Below, one piece after another: positions 5,820-11,847 of a stretch of 23,479 nt of DNA. The notes under the pieces are model-generated. The model did no database searches and had not been told where the DNA came from. It worked only from the letters and a program-made list of their open reading frames with translations. How positions within the stretch are numbered: the stretch's first letter is position 1; each line of letters starts with the position of its first letter. The position numbers were made by a program, and so were the translations under genes. Source of the DNA: Streptomyces sp. (GTDB lineage: Bacteria > Actinomycetota > Actinomycetes > Streptomycetales > Streptomycetaceae); contig DOWQ01000408.1 in NCBI GenBank assembly GCA_003519485.1, positions 1 to 23,479 on the forward strand, in the 5' to 3' direction.

Positions 5820-6404
5820 TTGCAGACCCTCGTCAGACTGCTGCTCCGCACCGCCGCCATCCTCGGAATCATCAGCGCTTCGCTGATGTGGGCTGACGGC
5901 CTCGAAGGCTCCGCGATCTTCATCCTGCTCCTAGTCGCCGCCGGAACCGCTACCCGCATCGGCGTCCTCGCCAGCCGGACCCGCGAGCAGCTGCAGCTCC
6001 AGACAGTTCGCTCCGCGCAGGTCGCCCCGTACCACTCCATGGGCCCGCGGCAGTTCGAGGAGGCCATAGCGTTCCTCTGCCAGCGTGACGGCTGCACCCA
6101 AGTCCAGGTGACCGGCAAGGCCGGCGACCTCGGCGCGGACGTCCTGGCCACCGCCCCGGACGGCCGGCGCATCGTCATCCAGTGCAAGCGGTACGGGCCC
6201 ACGACGAAGGTGGGGTCGGCCGATGTGCAGCGTTTCGGCGGCACCTGCTGGTCCGTGCACGGCGGGCAGGTCGCTGCGGTGGTGACCACGAGCGTGTTCA
6301 CGAAGCCCGCGTCGGAGTACGCGGTGCAGCACGGGATCCGCTGTGTCGACGCGGACGTGTTGGCCGGGTGGGCGTCAAGGACCGGCCCCGCGCCGTGGAT
6401 GTGA
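5820..6404 (+). CDS. Membrane-anchored Mrr-type restriction endonuclease
   Basis: A 194-aa protein. TTG 5820 is chosen as start because GGGAG lies about 6 bases upstream and the frame before it has no ribosome binding site. Two membrane segments lie at about 4-22 and 31-48, then a cytoplasmic nuclease domain. That domain has MGPRQFEEAIA (acidic helix, E80/E81), GDLGADV (D107) and VIQCKRY (Q121-x-K123), which together form the PD-(D/E)xK core of the Mrr catalytic family. The C-terminus (AAVVTTSVFTKPASEYAVQH, then GIRCVDADVLAGW) is also typical. Proteins of this family cut DNA, often foreign or modified DNA. Similar TM-Mrr proteins occur in many Streptomyces genomes. Its place between an Ltp-like gene and a lipoprotein gene suggests a role in excluding incoming DNA at the membrane; this is inference. 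Confidence 0.8.
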   Translation: MQTLVRLLLRTAAILGIISASLMWADGLEGSAIFILLLVAAGTATRIGVLASRTREQLQLQTVRSAQVAPYHSMGPRQFEEAIAFLCQRDGCTQVQVTGKAGDLGADVLATAPDGRRIVIQCKRYGPTTKVGSADVQRFGGTCWSVHGGQVAAVVTTSVFTKPASEYAVQHGIRCVDADVLAGWASRTGPAPWM

Positions 6405-6417
6405 CGCCTCGGGCATG

Positions 6418-6451
6418 CCCGTACAACCCTGACGGCCCGTCGGCTGTCAAC
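6418..6451 (+). promoter_or_regulatory. Promoter-like block, copy B
   Basis: CCCGTACAACCCT (6418-6430), 15 bases, GTCAAC (6446-6451), then GCACAC at 6455. This is a gap-free match to the elements of copy A at 4891-4933. It lies directly before the small lipoprotein gene (GTG 6482). The GCACACGCCACC that follows is also found before the nuclease gene at 5820, together with a GGAGTCCC-type ribosome binding region. The shared leaders suggest common control of the three accessory genes. Confidence 0.55.
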
Positions 6452-6481
6452 AGAGCACACGCCACCATCAGGAGTCCCGCT

Positions 6482-6817
6482 GTGAAGACCCGCCTCACCC
6501 TCGCCGCGACCGCCATCCTCATCGCCCTCACAGGATGCGGGAGCAGCAGCGAGCCAGCCGACCCGACCAAGACCGACCAGGAAGCAGGATTCGCCTGCGA
6601 CGACTTCGCCCTCGGCTACAAGAGCGCCCAGACCACCCAGGCCCGCATCGACCTCGCCGACAAGGTCAACAAGTGGGCGCCCCACTCCCAGACCAACCGC
6701 ATTGCCGACATGGGCGCCGCTCTCAGCCGCGGTGCTGAAGCGAGCCCCGACGCCTGGCAGCTCGCCGCCGATGCCTTCGCCCAGGCGTGCATGGACGCAG
6801 GTTGGGAAGGCAGCTGA
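6482..6817 (+). CDS. Small secreted lipoprotein
   Basis: A 111-aa protein from GTG 6482, with AGGAG about 8 bases upstream. The N-terminus is a lipoprotein signal: KTR, a hydrophobic core LTLAATAILIAL and the lipobox LTGC with the modified Cys at residue 19. The mature part is about 93 aa, starts with a Ser/Glu/Pro linker and has two further Cys residues (in AGFACDDF and AQACMDAG) that could form a disulfide. It is probably anchored on the outer face of the membrane. No enzyme family is recognised. Phage lipoproteins of this size often act in superinfection exclusion, and its neighbours and promoter block fit that idea, but the function is not shown by the sequence. Confidence 0.7.
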   Translation: MKTRLTLAATAILIALTGCGSSSEPADPTKTDQEAGFACDDFALGYKSAQTTQARIDLADKVNKWAPHSQTNRIADMGAALSRGAEASPDAWQLAADAFAQACMDAGWEGS

Positions 6818-6894
6818 CCCCTGTAGTTGCACGGCTGATCACTCCCTGCTTTCATGGGGGGCATGTCCGGCGTGCCCGGATACCACAAGCGCAT

Positions 6895-6932
6895 GACGAA
6901 GCCCCCGAAGCCCAAGGCTCGGGGGTTTCGTC
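6895..6932 (+). terminator. Strong hairpin terminator after lipoprotein gene
   Basis: ACGAAGCCCCCGA (6896-6908) pairs with TCGGGGGTTTCGT (6919-6931) over 13 positions with one G-U pair, and the apex can extend by GCC/GGC around CAA. It ends the accessory island about 80 bases after the lipoprotein stop. The rest of the 6818-7071 gap shows no gene, tRNA or convincing promoter. Confidence 0.75.
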
Positions 6933-7071
6933 GTGTACAGACCACGCATGGCGGCGTGGGTCGGGTGAGGCAGCCGCCCGGGGAAGACGAGGCCCCGGGC
7001 GGCACACCACCAGAGGTGACGCCGTGGCACAACAGATCCGCAACGGCCGCCGCAACCCCCAGGAGGACGGT

Positions 7072-7278
7072 ATGGCCGCTACCACGGCAACAATCCACAG
7101 GCCGAGCATCGTCAACGAAGCGCGTGAGCTGCCGCCCACCGCCGACGGCTGGGCACAGTGCGAGCCCACCGGCCGGGCCTGCGTCACCTGCACATGCGGA
7201 CTGAACACCGGCTTCATCGCCCACGCCCAGGCCGTCGACACCCTCAACCGCCACGTCGCGCACCTGACACCCCCCTGA
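7072..7278 (+). CDS. Hypothetical protein with CxCxC motif
   Basis: A 68-aa product. ATG 7072 is preferred because a perfect AGGAGG sits 5 bases upstream; an in-frame GTG at 7024 (GAGGTGA upstream) would add 16 residues. The central part contains CEPTGRACVTCTCGLNTGF, a Cys cluster that could bind a metal, and a helical C-terminus with HAQAVDTLNRHVAHL, also His-rich. Family unknown. It lies between the accessory island terminator and the HNH gene, so it probably begins the packaging operon. Confidence 0.6.
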   Translation: MAATTATIHRPSIVNEARELPPTADGWAQCEPTGRACVTCTCGLNTGFIAHAQAVDTLNRHVAHLTPP

Positions 7279-7329
7279 CACCCCCCGGGGGGCCCTGCCA
7301 CCCCCTGCCCCGCCCACCCGGGAGACCCC

Positions 7330-7620
7330 ATGGCCGGCAGGACAGAGCTCACCAGCTACGCCTACCGCAAGACCCGCGCCCGCGTCCTCGCCGACTCCGA
7401 CGTCTGCATCGTGTGCGGCCACGCCCAAGCCGACGCCGTCGACCACATCGTCTCGAGAGCCCGAGGCGGACACCCCACCGACCCGGACAACCTCGCACCG
7501 ATCCACGGCGTCACCGGATGCCCAACCTGCGGACGCAAATGCAACAACGAGAAGAGCGACAAGCCATTGACCCAGGTCACAAGGCTAAAGACCTCGCGAG
7601 ACTGGTACGCCAGCCCGTGA
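7330..7620 (+). CDS. HNH homing-type/packaging endonuclease
   Basis: A 96-aa protein from ATG 7330, with GGGAG upstream. It has the complete small HNH layout: C26xxC29, VDHI (D38-H39), N54 and H59 in DNLAPIH, then C64xxC67 and C71NNEK, consistent with a zinc-stabilised beta-beta-alpha metal nuclease. In many cos-type phages, HK97 included, an HNH protein encoded beside the terminase is needed for efficient cleavage at cos. Its place just before the AT-rich gap and terminase genes fits that role better than a free-standing homing enzyme. Confidence 0.88.
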   Translation: MAGRTELTSYAYRKTRARVLADSDVCIVCGHAQADAVDHIVSRARGGHPTDPDNLAPIHGVTGCPTCGRKCNNEKSDKPLTQVTRLKTSRDWYASP

Positions 7621-7640
7621 TCAGAGATCCAAGTCAGTGA

Positions 7641-7715
7641 TCATTTTTGGTGGGGCCTCATCCCAGCCCCGCGCCCAGCTTTTATTTTTCTCCCCCCGCG
7701 GCCAACGCCACCGGG
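7641..7715. other. AT-rich, structured gap; candidate cos region
   Basis: Between the HNH gene and the terminase genes lies a noncoding stretch with T-runs (7644-7648 and 7680-7689) that are very unusual in this GC-rich window. Between them is an inverted GGGGC/GCCCC pair, and CTCCCCCCGCGG follows. Cos sites of phages with this gene order commonly lie here, often with an easily melted tract beside a GC-rich overhang. The cut position cannot be read from sequence. It may instead hold a promoter for the late operon. Confidence 0.35.
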
Positions 7716-7736
7716 ATGATCATGGAAGGGGTGGCC

Positions 7737-7955
7737 GTGGAACTGTGGGTCGTCGCCCAGATCAAGAGCTTCGACGCCGAGGGCTGGGCCCTGGACTGGG
7801 ACCTCGGCGGAGTGTTCTCCACCGAGGACAAGGCGCGAGCCGCCTGTTCTGAACCGCGTGACGCCATGTGGCCGGTGACGCTGGACACGTTCCTCGGCAG
7901 AGAGACAGTCGAGCCTCCCGATGTCGTCTACCCCGCCGCACCGCAGACGGACTGA
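7737..7955 (+). CDS. Small hypothetical protein upstream of terminase
   Basis: A 72-aa product. GTG 7737 is preferred because GGAAGGGG lies just upstream; ATGs at 7716 and 7722 are possible alternatives but lack a site. The product starts ELWVVAQIKSFDAEGWALDW and is acidic and Trp-rich, with a compact alpha/beta look (VFSTEDKARAAC in the middle). I know no function. It is 9 bases before the terminase small-subunit gene and shares its strand and likely operon. Confidence 0.55.
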   Translation: MELWVVAQIKSFDAEGWALDWDLGGVFSTEDKARAACSEPRDAMWPVTLDTFLGRETVEPPDVVYPAAPQTD

Positions 7956-7964
7956 GGAGGCGTC

Positions 7965-8210
7965 ATGGGACCTGTCGAGAAGGCAGTCCGGGACGACGTC
8001 GAGCAGCTCGGCGACCTCGTCGGCGTCGAGCCGTCGCTCTCGGCGATGGCGTACACGCTGGCCCGCGAGGTCGACAACGGCGGCGGCGAGGAGGGGAAGC
8101 AGCTCGCGCAGCTGAGCAAGGAGCTCAGGGCGACGCTTGCTCAGCTGCTGGAGGGCCGGGCCGCCGAGGAGGACGATGATGACCTCGGAGACCTGGGCGC
8201 CCCCGACTGA
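7965..8210 (+). CDS. terS: Terminase small subunit
   Basis: An 81-aa protein from ATG 7965, with GGAGG 4 bases upstream. It is helical, with MGPVEKAVRDDVEQLGDLVG at the start and SKELRATLAQLLEG toward the end, followed by an acidic tail. This matches the short small-terminase type found before large terminases in Streptomyces phages. The small subunit recognises phage DNA and recruits the large subunit. The assignment rests on size, sequence style and position; its gene overlaps the large-subunit gene by 32 bases. No classical helix-turn-helix is evident. Confidence 0.7.
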   Translation: MGPVEKAVRDDVEQLGDLVGVEPSLSAMAYTLAREVDNGGGEEGKQLAQLSKELRATLAQLLEGRAAEEDDDDLGDLGAPD

Positions 8211-9714
8211 GTTCGGCGAGGAGCTGCGGGAGCGGTACGGGCTGGAGTGTCCGCCGCTGTGGGGTACGCCCCGCCGGCCGGAGCGGCCGAGTCTGGGTCC
8301 GAAGGCATGGCGGGTGATGGAGGCGCTCGGGTACCCGCCGATGCCGTGGCAGCGGTACGTCCTGGACGTGGCGTTGGAGATCGACCCGGCGACGGGGCTG
8401 TTCGCTCACCGTGAGGTCGGGCTCAGTGTGCCGCGGCAGCAGGGCAAGACTCAGCAGATTCTCGGCCTGATGACCCACAGGGCGGCCGCGTGGCCGCGGC
8501 AGAACGTTGTGTACGCGGCGCAGACCCGCGGCATGGCCCGTACCCGGTGGGAAGACGAGTTCCTGACCACGTTGGAGGAGTCCCGGCTGTCTGGGAAGTT
8601 CCGGGCGCGGAAGAGCAACGGCAACGAGGCGATCATCTGGAGCCGGACCCGGTCGAAGATCGGGATCACGTCGAACACCGAAAAGGCCGGGCACGGGCCG
8701 CCGCTCGACTTGGGTGTCATCGACGAGGCGTTCGCTCACGAAGACGACCGGCTGGAGCAGGCATTCAGCCCGGCGATGCTGACGCGGGCGATGGCGCAGC
8801 TGTGGTGGGCGTCTGCGGGTGGCACGGAGAAGTCCGTGTGGCTGAACAAGAAGCGGGCGGCGGGGCGGGAGCTCATTGAGCAGATGTGGGCGACGGGCGA
8901 GCGGCCGAGCGTCGCGTATTTCGAGTGGTTCGCGCCGGACGAGTTGCCGCGTGATGATCCGGCGACGTGGCGGGCGACGCTTCCGGCGCTGGGGCACACG
9001 GTAACTGAGACGGTCATCCGCTCGGAGTTGGAGAAGCTGGACCCGGCGGAGTTCGACCGGGCGTATCTGAACCGGACGCGGAAGGCGACGCCGCCGGACG
9101 ACCCGAACGTCCCGAAGGCCAAGTGGCCCGGACTGACTGACAAGGCGTCCCGCCCGGGCTTCGACGTGGCGTTCGCAATCGACGTGTCCCAGCAACGGGA
9201 CGCGACATCGATCGGCGTGGCCTCTCTGCGCCCGGATGGGCGGGTTCACCTCGAGGTGGTGGACCGGCGGCCGGGTACGGACTGGGTGGTTCCTGCTGTG
9301 GTGAAGCTGAAGCGGCTGCACCGGCCGTTGACGGTCGCGTTGGCGTCCTCTGGTGCGCCGGCCGGGTCGCTGATCGACGGTTTGGTGGCTGCGGGTATCG
9401 ATGTGCCGGAGGACAAGGACCGTCCGCAGCGCGGGGATTTGACCGTGTTGCGTACGAATGACGTGGTCGAGGCCTGCGGTCAGATGGCCGACGCGTTGAA
9501 CCAGGGCACCGCGGTGCATCTGGACCAGGCGCCGCTGACTGCGGCGGTGAACGGGGCGAGGACAAGGCGGGTGGGTGACGCGTGGGTGTTGGACCGTACG
9601 GGCTCGCTGGTCGACGTGGCGCCGTTCGTGGCGGTCACTTTCGCCCGGTGGGCGCTGCTGACGCGGGGCCCGGCTGTGCTCGATGACTATGACGTGCTGG
9701 ATTCGGTGCTGTGA
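8179..9714 (+). CDS. terL: Terminase large subunit
   Basis: A 511-aa protein and the DNA-packaging motor. Two ATGs are adjacent (8176, 8179); 8179 has the better 6-base spacing from AGGAGG. Walker A is VPRQQGKT at about 84-91, Walker B is DLGVIDE at about 177-183 with the catalytic Glu, and a coupling-type motif ITSNTEKAG lies near 163-171. The C-terminal RNase H-like nuclease begins at VAFAIDVSQQRDATS (D335) and includes RTNDVVEACGQMADAL and the acidic end DDYDVLDSVL. Length is normal for the family. It starts inside the small-subunit gene and is followed 11 bases later by the portal gene. Codons shift here toward G-ending third positions compared with the left arm. Confidence 0.95.
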   Translation: MTSETWAPPTEFGEELRERYGLECPPLWGTPRRPERPSLGPKAWRVMEALGYPPMPWQRYVLDVALEIDPATGLFAHREVGLSVPRQQGKTQQILGLMTHRAAAWPRQNVVYAAQTRGMARTRWEDEFLTTLEESRLSGKFRARKSNGNEAIIWSRTRSKIGITSNTEKAGHGPPLDLGVIDEAFAHEDDRLEQAFSPAMLTRAMAQLWWASAGGTEKSVWLNKKRAAGRELIEQMWATGERPSVAYFEWFAPDELPRDDPATWRATLPALGHTVTETVIRSELEKLDPAEFDRAYLNRTRKATPPDDPNVPKAKWPGLTDKASRPGFDVAFAIDVSQQRDATSIGVASLRPDGRVHLEVVDRRPGTDWVVPAVVKLKRLHRPLTVALASSGAPAGSLIDGLVAAGIDVPEDKDRPQRGDLTVLRTNDVVEACGQMADALNQGTAVHLDQAPLTAAVNGARTRRVGDAWVLDRTGSLVDVAPFVAVTFARWALLTRGPAVLDDYDVLDSVL

Positions 9715-9725
9715 GGAGGGATCTC

Positions 9726-10994
9726 GTGGGCCCGACTCAAGGTCCGGATGGTGTCTGGTATGCGGGCGGTCATGGGCCGCCTGAGCGTGGGAGGTGGCGC
9801 CGTGTGGGGCGGGCGCTTGTCGCGCCGTTCAGGGCGCTGGGTGCGGTGTCGAAGAGGGCGCTCACGTCGCTGCCGTGGGTGTCGGGCGGTCCTCCTGTCG
9901 GGGCGGTGTCGTCGGAGCGTGCGATCGCTCTGATTCCGCTGTTCGCGTGTGTGCGCATCCTGGCGGATTCGATTGCGTCGCTGCCGGTCCAGTTGTACCG
10001 GCGGGACGGGGCGGACCGGACTCCGGTGTCGTTCGTGCCGCAGTTGCTGTTCGCTCCGGCGGCGCGGGACAACCTGTTCGAGTGGCTGCATAAGCTCGTG
10101 GTGAGCCTGGCCATGCGGGGCAATGCCTACGGGCTGGTGACGCAGCGGGATGATTTCGGGTTCCCCACGATGATCGAGTGGCTGAACCCGGATGACGTGT
10201 GGGTCGATGAGACCTCCGCGGTGCGTCCGGTCTTCTACTGGGCGGGCGTGGAGGTGCCGAGCGAGCAGATCGTCCATATTCCGTGGGTGGTGATGCCCGG
10301 CAGGGTCGTGGGTCTGTCGCCTGTGGCGGCGTTCGCCCGCACGATCGGAGTCGGGCTGTCGGCCACGGAGTACGGGCTGTCGTGGTTCGACAACGGTGGT
10401 ACGCCTCCGGCGGTGATGAAGAACTCGCAGAAGACGGTCACTCCTGTCGAGTCGGAGGAGATCTCGGGGCGGCTGGCGGCGGCGATGCGGTCGCGCCGGC
10501 CGTTGGTGCACGGCTCGGACTGGGATTTCACCGCGCTGCAGGTGAACCCGGAAGAGTCGCAGTTCATCGAGACGATGCGGCTGAACGCTTCGCAGATCGC
10601 GGCGATCTACGGTGTGGCGCCGGAGATGGTCGGTGGTGAGTCCGGCGGCACCATGACCTACGCGAATGTCGAGCAGCAGGCGATCAACTTCGTCAACTTC
10701 ACGTTGCGCTCGTGGCTGGTGCGGATCGAGACGAAGCTCAGTGCGCTCATGCCCGGTCGCGAGTTCGTGCGCTTTAACGCGGACGCTCTGATCCGGGCGG
10801 ACACGCTGTCGCGCTACCAGGCGCACAACTTGGCGCTGTCCGCTCAGTGGAAGACCCCGAATGAGGTGCGGGCGTTGGAGGACATGCCGCCGGTGCCGTG
10901 GGGGAATGACCCGAACCCTGTCCCTGGCTCGGCCCCGGAGTCCGCGCCTGGCGCGGACGATGATCCCGAAGAGGAAGGAGCCCGCGGTGACTGA
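9726..10994 (+). CDS. Portal protein (HK97 family)
   Basis: A 422-aa protein from GTG 9726, with AGGAGG 6 bases upstream; a GTG at 9711 overlaps that site and is less likely. It contains SSERAIALIPLFACVRILAD, ASLPVQLYRRDG, GNAYGLVTQRDDFGFP, the HIPWVVMPGRVVGLSPVAAF block and IAAIYGVAPEMVGG, all landmarks of the HK97-type portal family. Twelve copies would form the ring at one capsid vertex through which DNA enters and to which the connector attaches. The acidic tail overlaps the protease start, so the two genes are coupled. Confidence 0.93.
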   Translation: MGPTQGPDGVWYAGGHGPPERGRWRRVGRALVAPFRALGAVSKRALTSLPWVSGGPPVGAVSSERAIALIPLFACVRILADSIASLPVQLYRRDGADRTPVSFVPQLLFAPAARDNLFEWLHKLVVSLAMRGNAYGLVTQRDDFGFPTMIEWLNPDDVWVDETSAVRPVFYWAGVEVPSEQIVHIPWVVMPGRVVGLSPVAAFARTIGVGLSATEYGLSWFDNGGTPPAVMKNSQKTVTPVESEEISGRLAAAMRSRRPLVHGSDWDFTALQVNPEESQFIETMRLNASQIAAIYGVAPEMVGGESGGTMTYANVEQQAINFVNFTLRSWLVRIETKLSALMPGREFVRFNADALIRADTLSRYQAHNLALSAQWKTPNEVRALEDMPPVPWGNDPNPVPGSAPESAPGADDDPEEEGARGD

Positions 10995-11646
10995 CACCGA
11001 GCGGCGCTATACGAAGGTGCCCGTTGAGCTGCGGGCGTCCACCGACCGGAAGATGATCGGCGGCTATGCGGCCGTGTTCAACCGGCAGTCGTCGAACTTG
11101 GGCGGGTTCGTGGAGGTCGTCGACGCGGCGGCGTTCAACGCCTCGCGTGGGGACGGCTGGCCGGACGTGATCGCCCGGTACAACCACGACGACAACATGC
11201 TGCTGGGCTCGACCGGGGGTGGGACTCTGCGGCTCATGGTCGACGGCACCGGGCTGGACTACGAGGTGGATCCGCCTGCCGCGCGCAAGGACATCCTGGA
11301 GCTGGTGCAGCGCGGCGACGTCCGTAAGTCGTCGTTCGCGTTCCGCACGATCGAGGACGAGTGGGGCACTACCGATCAGGGTTTCCCGATGCGGACCTTG
11401 GCGAAGGTGCAGCTGGTGGACGTCGCCCCGGTCAATACCCCGGCGTACCCGGATTCCAGCGCGGGTCTGCGGTCGCTCGCGGCCCATGTCGGCGCGGACG
11501 TCGAGGAGATCCGGTCGATGGCCGAGCGGGATGAGCTGCGGAAGCTGTTCCACCGCACGGACGGGCCGGCCGCCCCGAAGCGGCAGACCCTGGGTGCGGC
11601 GGCGCGCATGGAGATGCTCGCGCGCAAGCAGGACCCGTACGTCTAG
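10987..11646 (+). CDS. Prohead protease (HK97 family)
   Basis: A 219-aa protein from GTG 10987, with AAGGAG 6 bases upstream, overlapping the end of the portal gene by 8 bases. GGYAAVFNRQS at about 25-35, RYNHDDNMLLG with His67, RKSSFAFRT with Ser115/116, and LVDVAPVNTPAYPDSS near 143-158 are the expected blocks of the HK97 maturation protease (peptidase U35), a herpesvirus-protease-like fold with a His/Ser active site. It would remove the delta domain of the capsid protein and then itself. No separate scaffold gene is present, in agreement with that pathway. Confidence 0.92.
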   Translation: MTDTERRYTKVPVELRASTDRKMIGGYAAVFNRQSSNLGGFVEVVDAAAFNASRGDGWPDVIARYNHDDNMLLGSTGGGTLRLMVDGTGLDYEVDPPAARKDILELVQRGDVRKSSFAFRTIEDEWGTTDQGFPMRTLAKVQLVDVAPVNTPAYPDSSAGLRSLAAHVGADVEEIRSMAERDELRKLFHRTDGPAAPKRQTLGAAARMEMLARKQDPYV

Positions 11647-11847
11647 AATCAGGGATTGAGACGCGTCGGCCTAGCGGCCGGTGTCCGGCACAGGGCCGGT
11701 ATGCCGATTGGTGACCCCGTCGGCACGCGTAGCACGGAAGCGGCCAGCACCGACTCTCGATTGCAGACCGGCGTCGAGCGTAGAAGCCTTCGGGCTTAGG
11801 GCGGCAAGCGGCTCCCGTTGGATTCGACTTCCGACGGGAGCATTTTC
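11647..11847 (+). ncRNA. Structured leader of the major capsid gene
   Basis: These 201 noncoding bases sit between protease and capsid genes, in a late operon where most gaps are under 15 bases. I see a possible three-way junction: ACGCGT 11661-11666 with 11725-11730, GCCGG/CCGGC around TGT at 11677-11689, and GCCGA/TCGGC at 11703-11707/11720-11724. Next come CTCGA/TCGAG (11756-11760/11774-11778), a UUCG tetraloop hairpin AAGCC-TTCG-GGCTT (11784-11797), and a final hairpin at 11811-11841. It could be a cis-acting translation control element, a processing site or a promoter region. The pairings were found by eye. Confidence 0.55.
11811..11841 (+). promoter_or_regulatory. Hairpin that sequesters the capsid ribosome binding site
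   Basis: GCTCCCGTTGG (11811-11821) pairs with CCGACGGGAGC (11831-11841), 11 positions with one G-U, 9-nt loop. The GGGAG in the right arm (11836-11840) is the only ribosome binding site for the capsid ATG at 11848, at 7-base spacing. ATTTTC follows the stem, so it also resembles an intrinsic terminator. Either translational gating or partial termination is possible. Confidence 0.6.

Noticed and set aside
6824..6860. Possible -35/-10 pair (TTGCAC, 17 bases, TTTCAT) before the packaging genes
   Set aside because: Only about half of the consensus positions match, and the strong terminator at 6895-6932 would lie just downstream of it.
6893..7204. A 100-codon frame starting at the ATG in the terminator at 6893
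   Set aside because: It begins inside the terminator stem, has no ribosome binding site, and overlaps the better supported gene at 7072.
7281..7292. Perfect palindrome CCCCCCGGGGGG before the HNH gene
   Set aside because: Homopolymer C and G runs of this length can occur by chance in such GC-rich gaps; there is no repeat of it elsewhere and no other support for a site.
8125..9519. A 464-codon minus-strand frame opposite the large terminase
   Set aside because: The composition is Arg/Pro/His-rich nonsense typical of antisense frames; the plus strand carries intact Walker A and B motifs.
9687..10997. A 436-codon minus-strand frame opposite the portal gene
   Set aside because: Same reasons: low-complexity Arg-rich translation and a real portal gene on the other strand.
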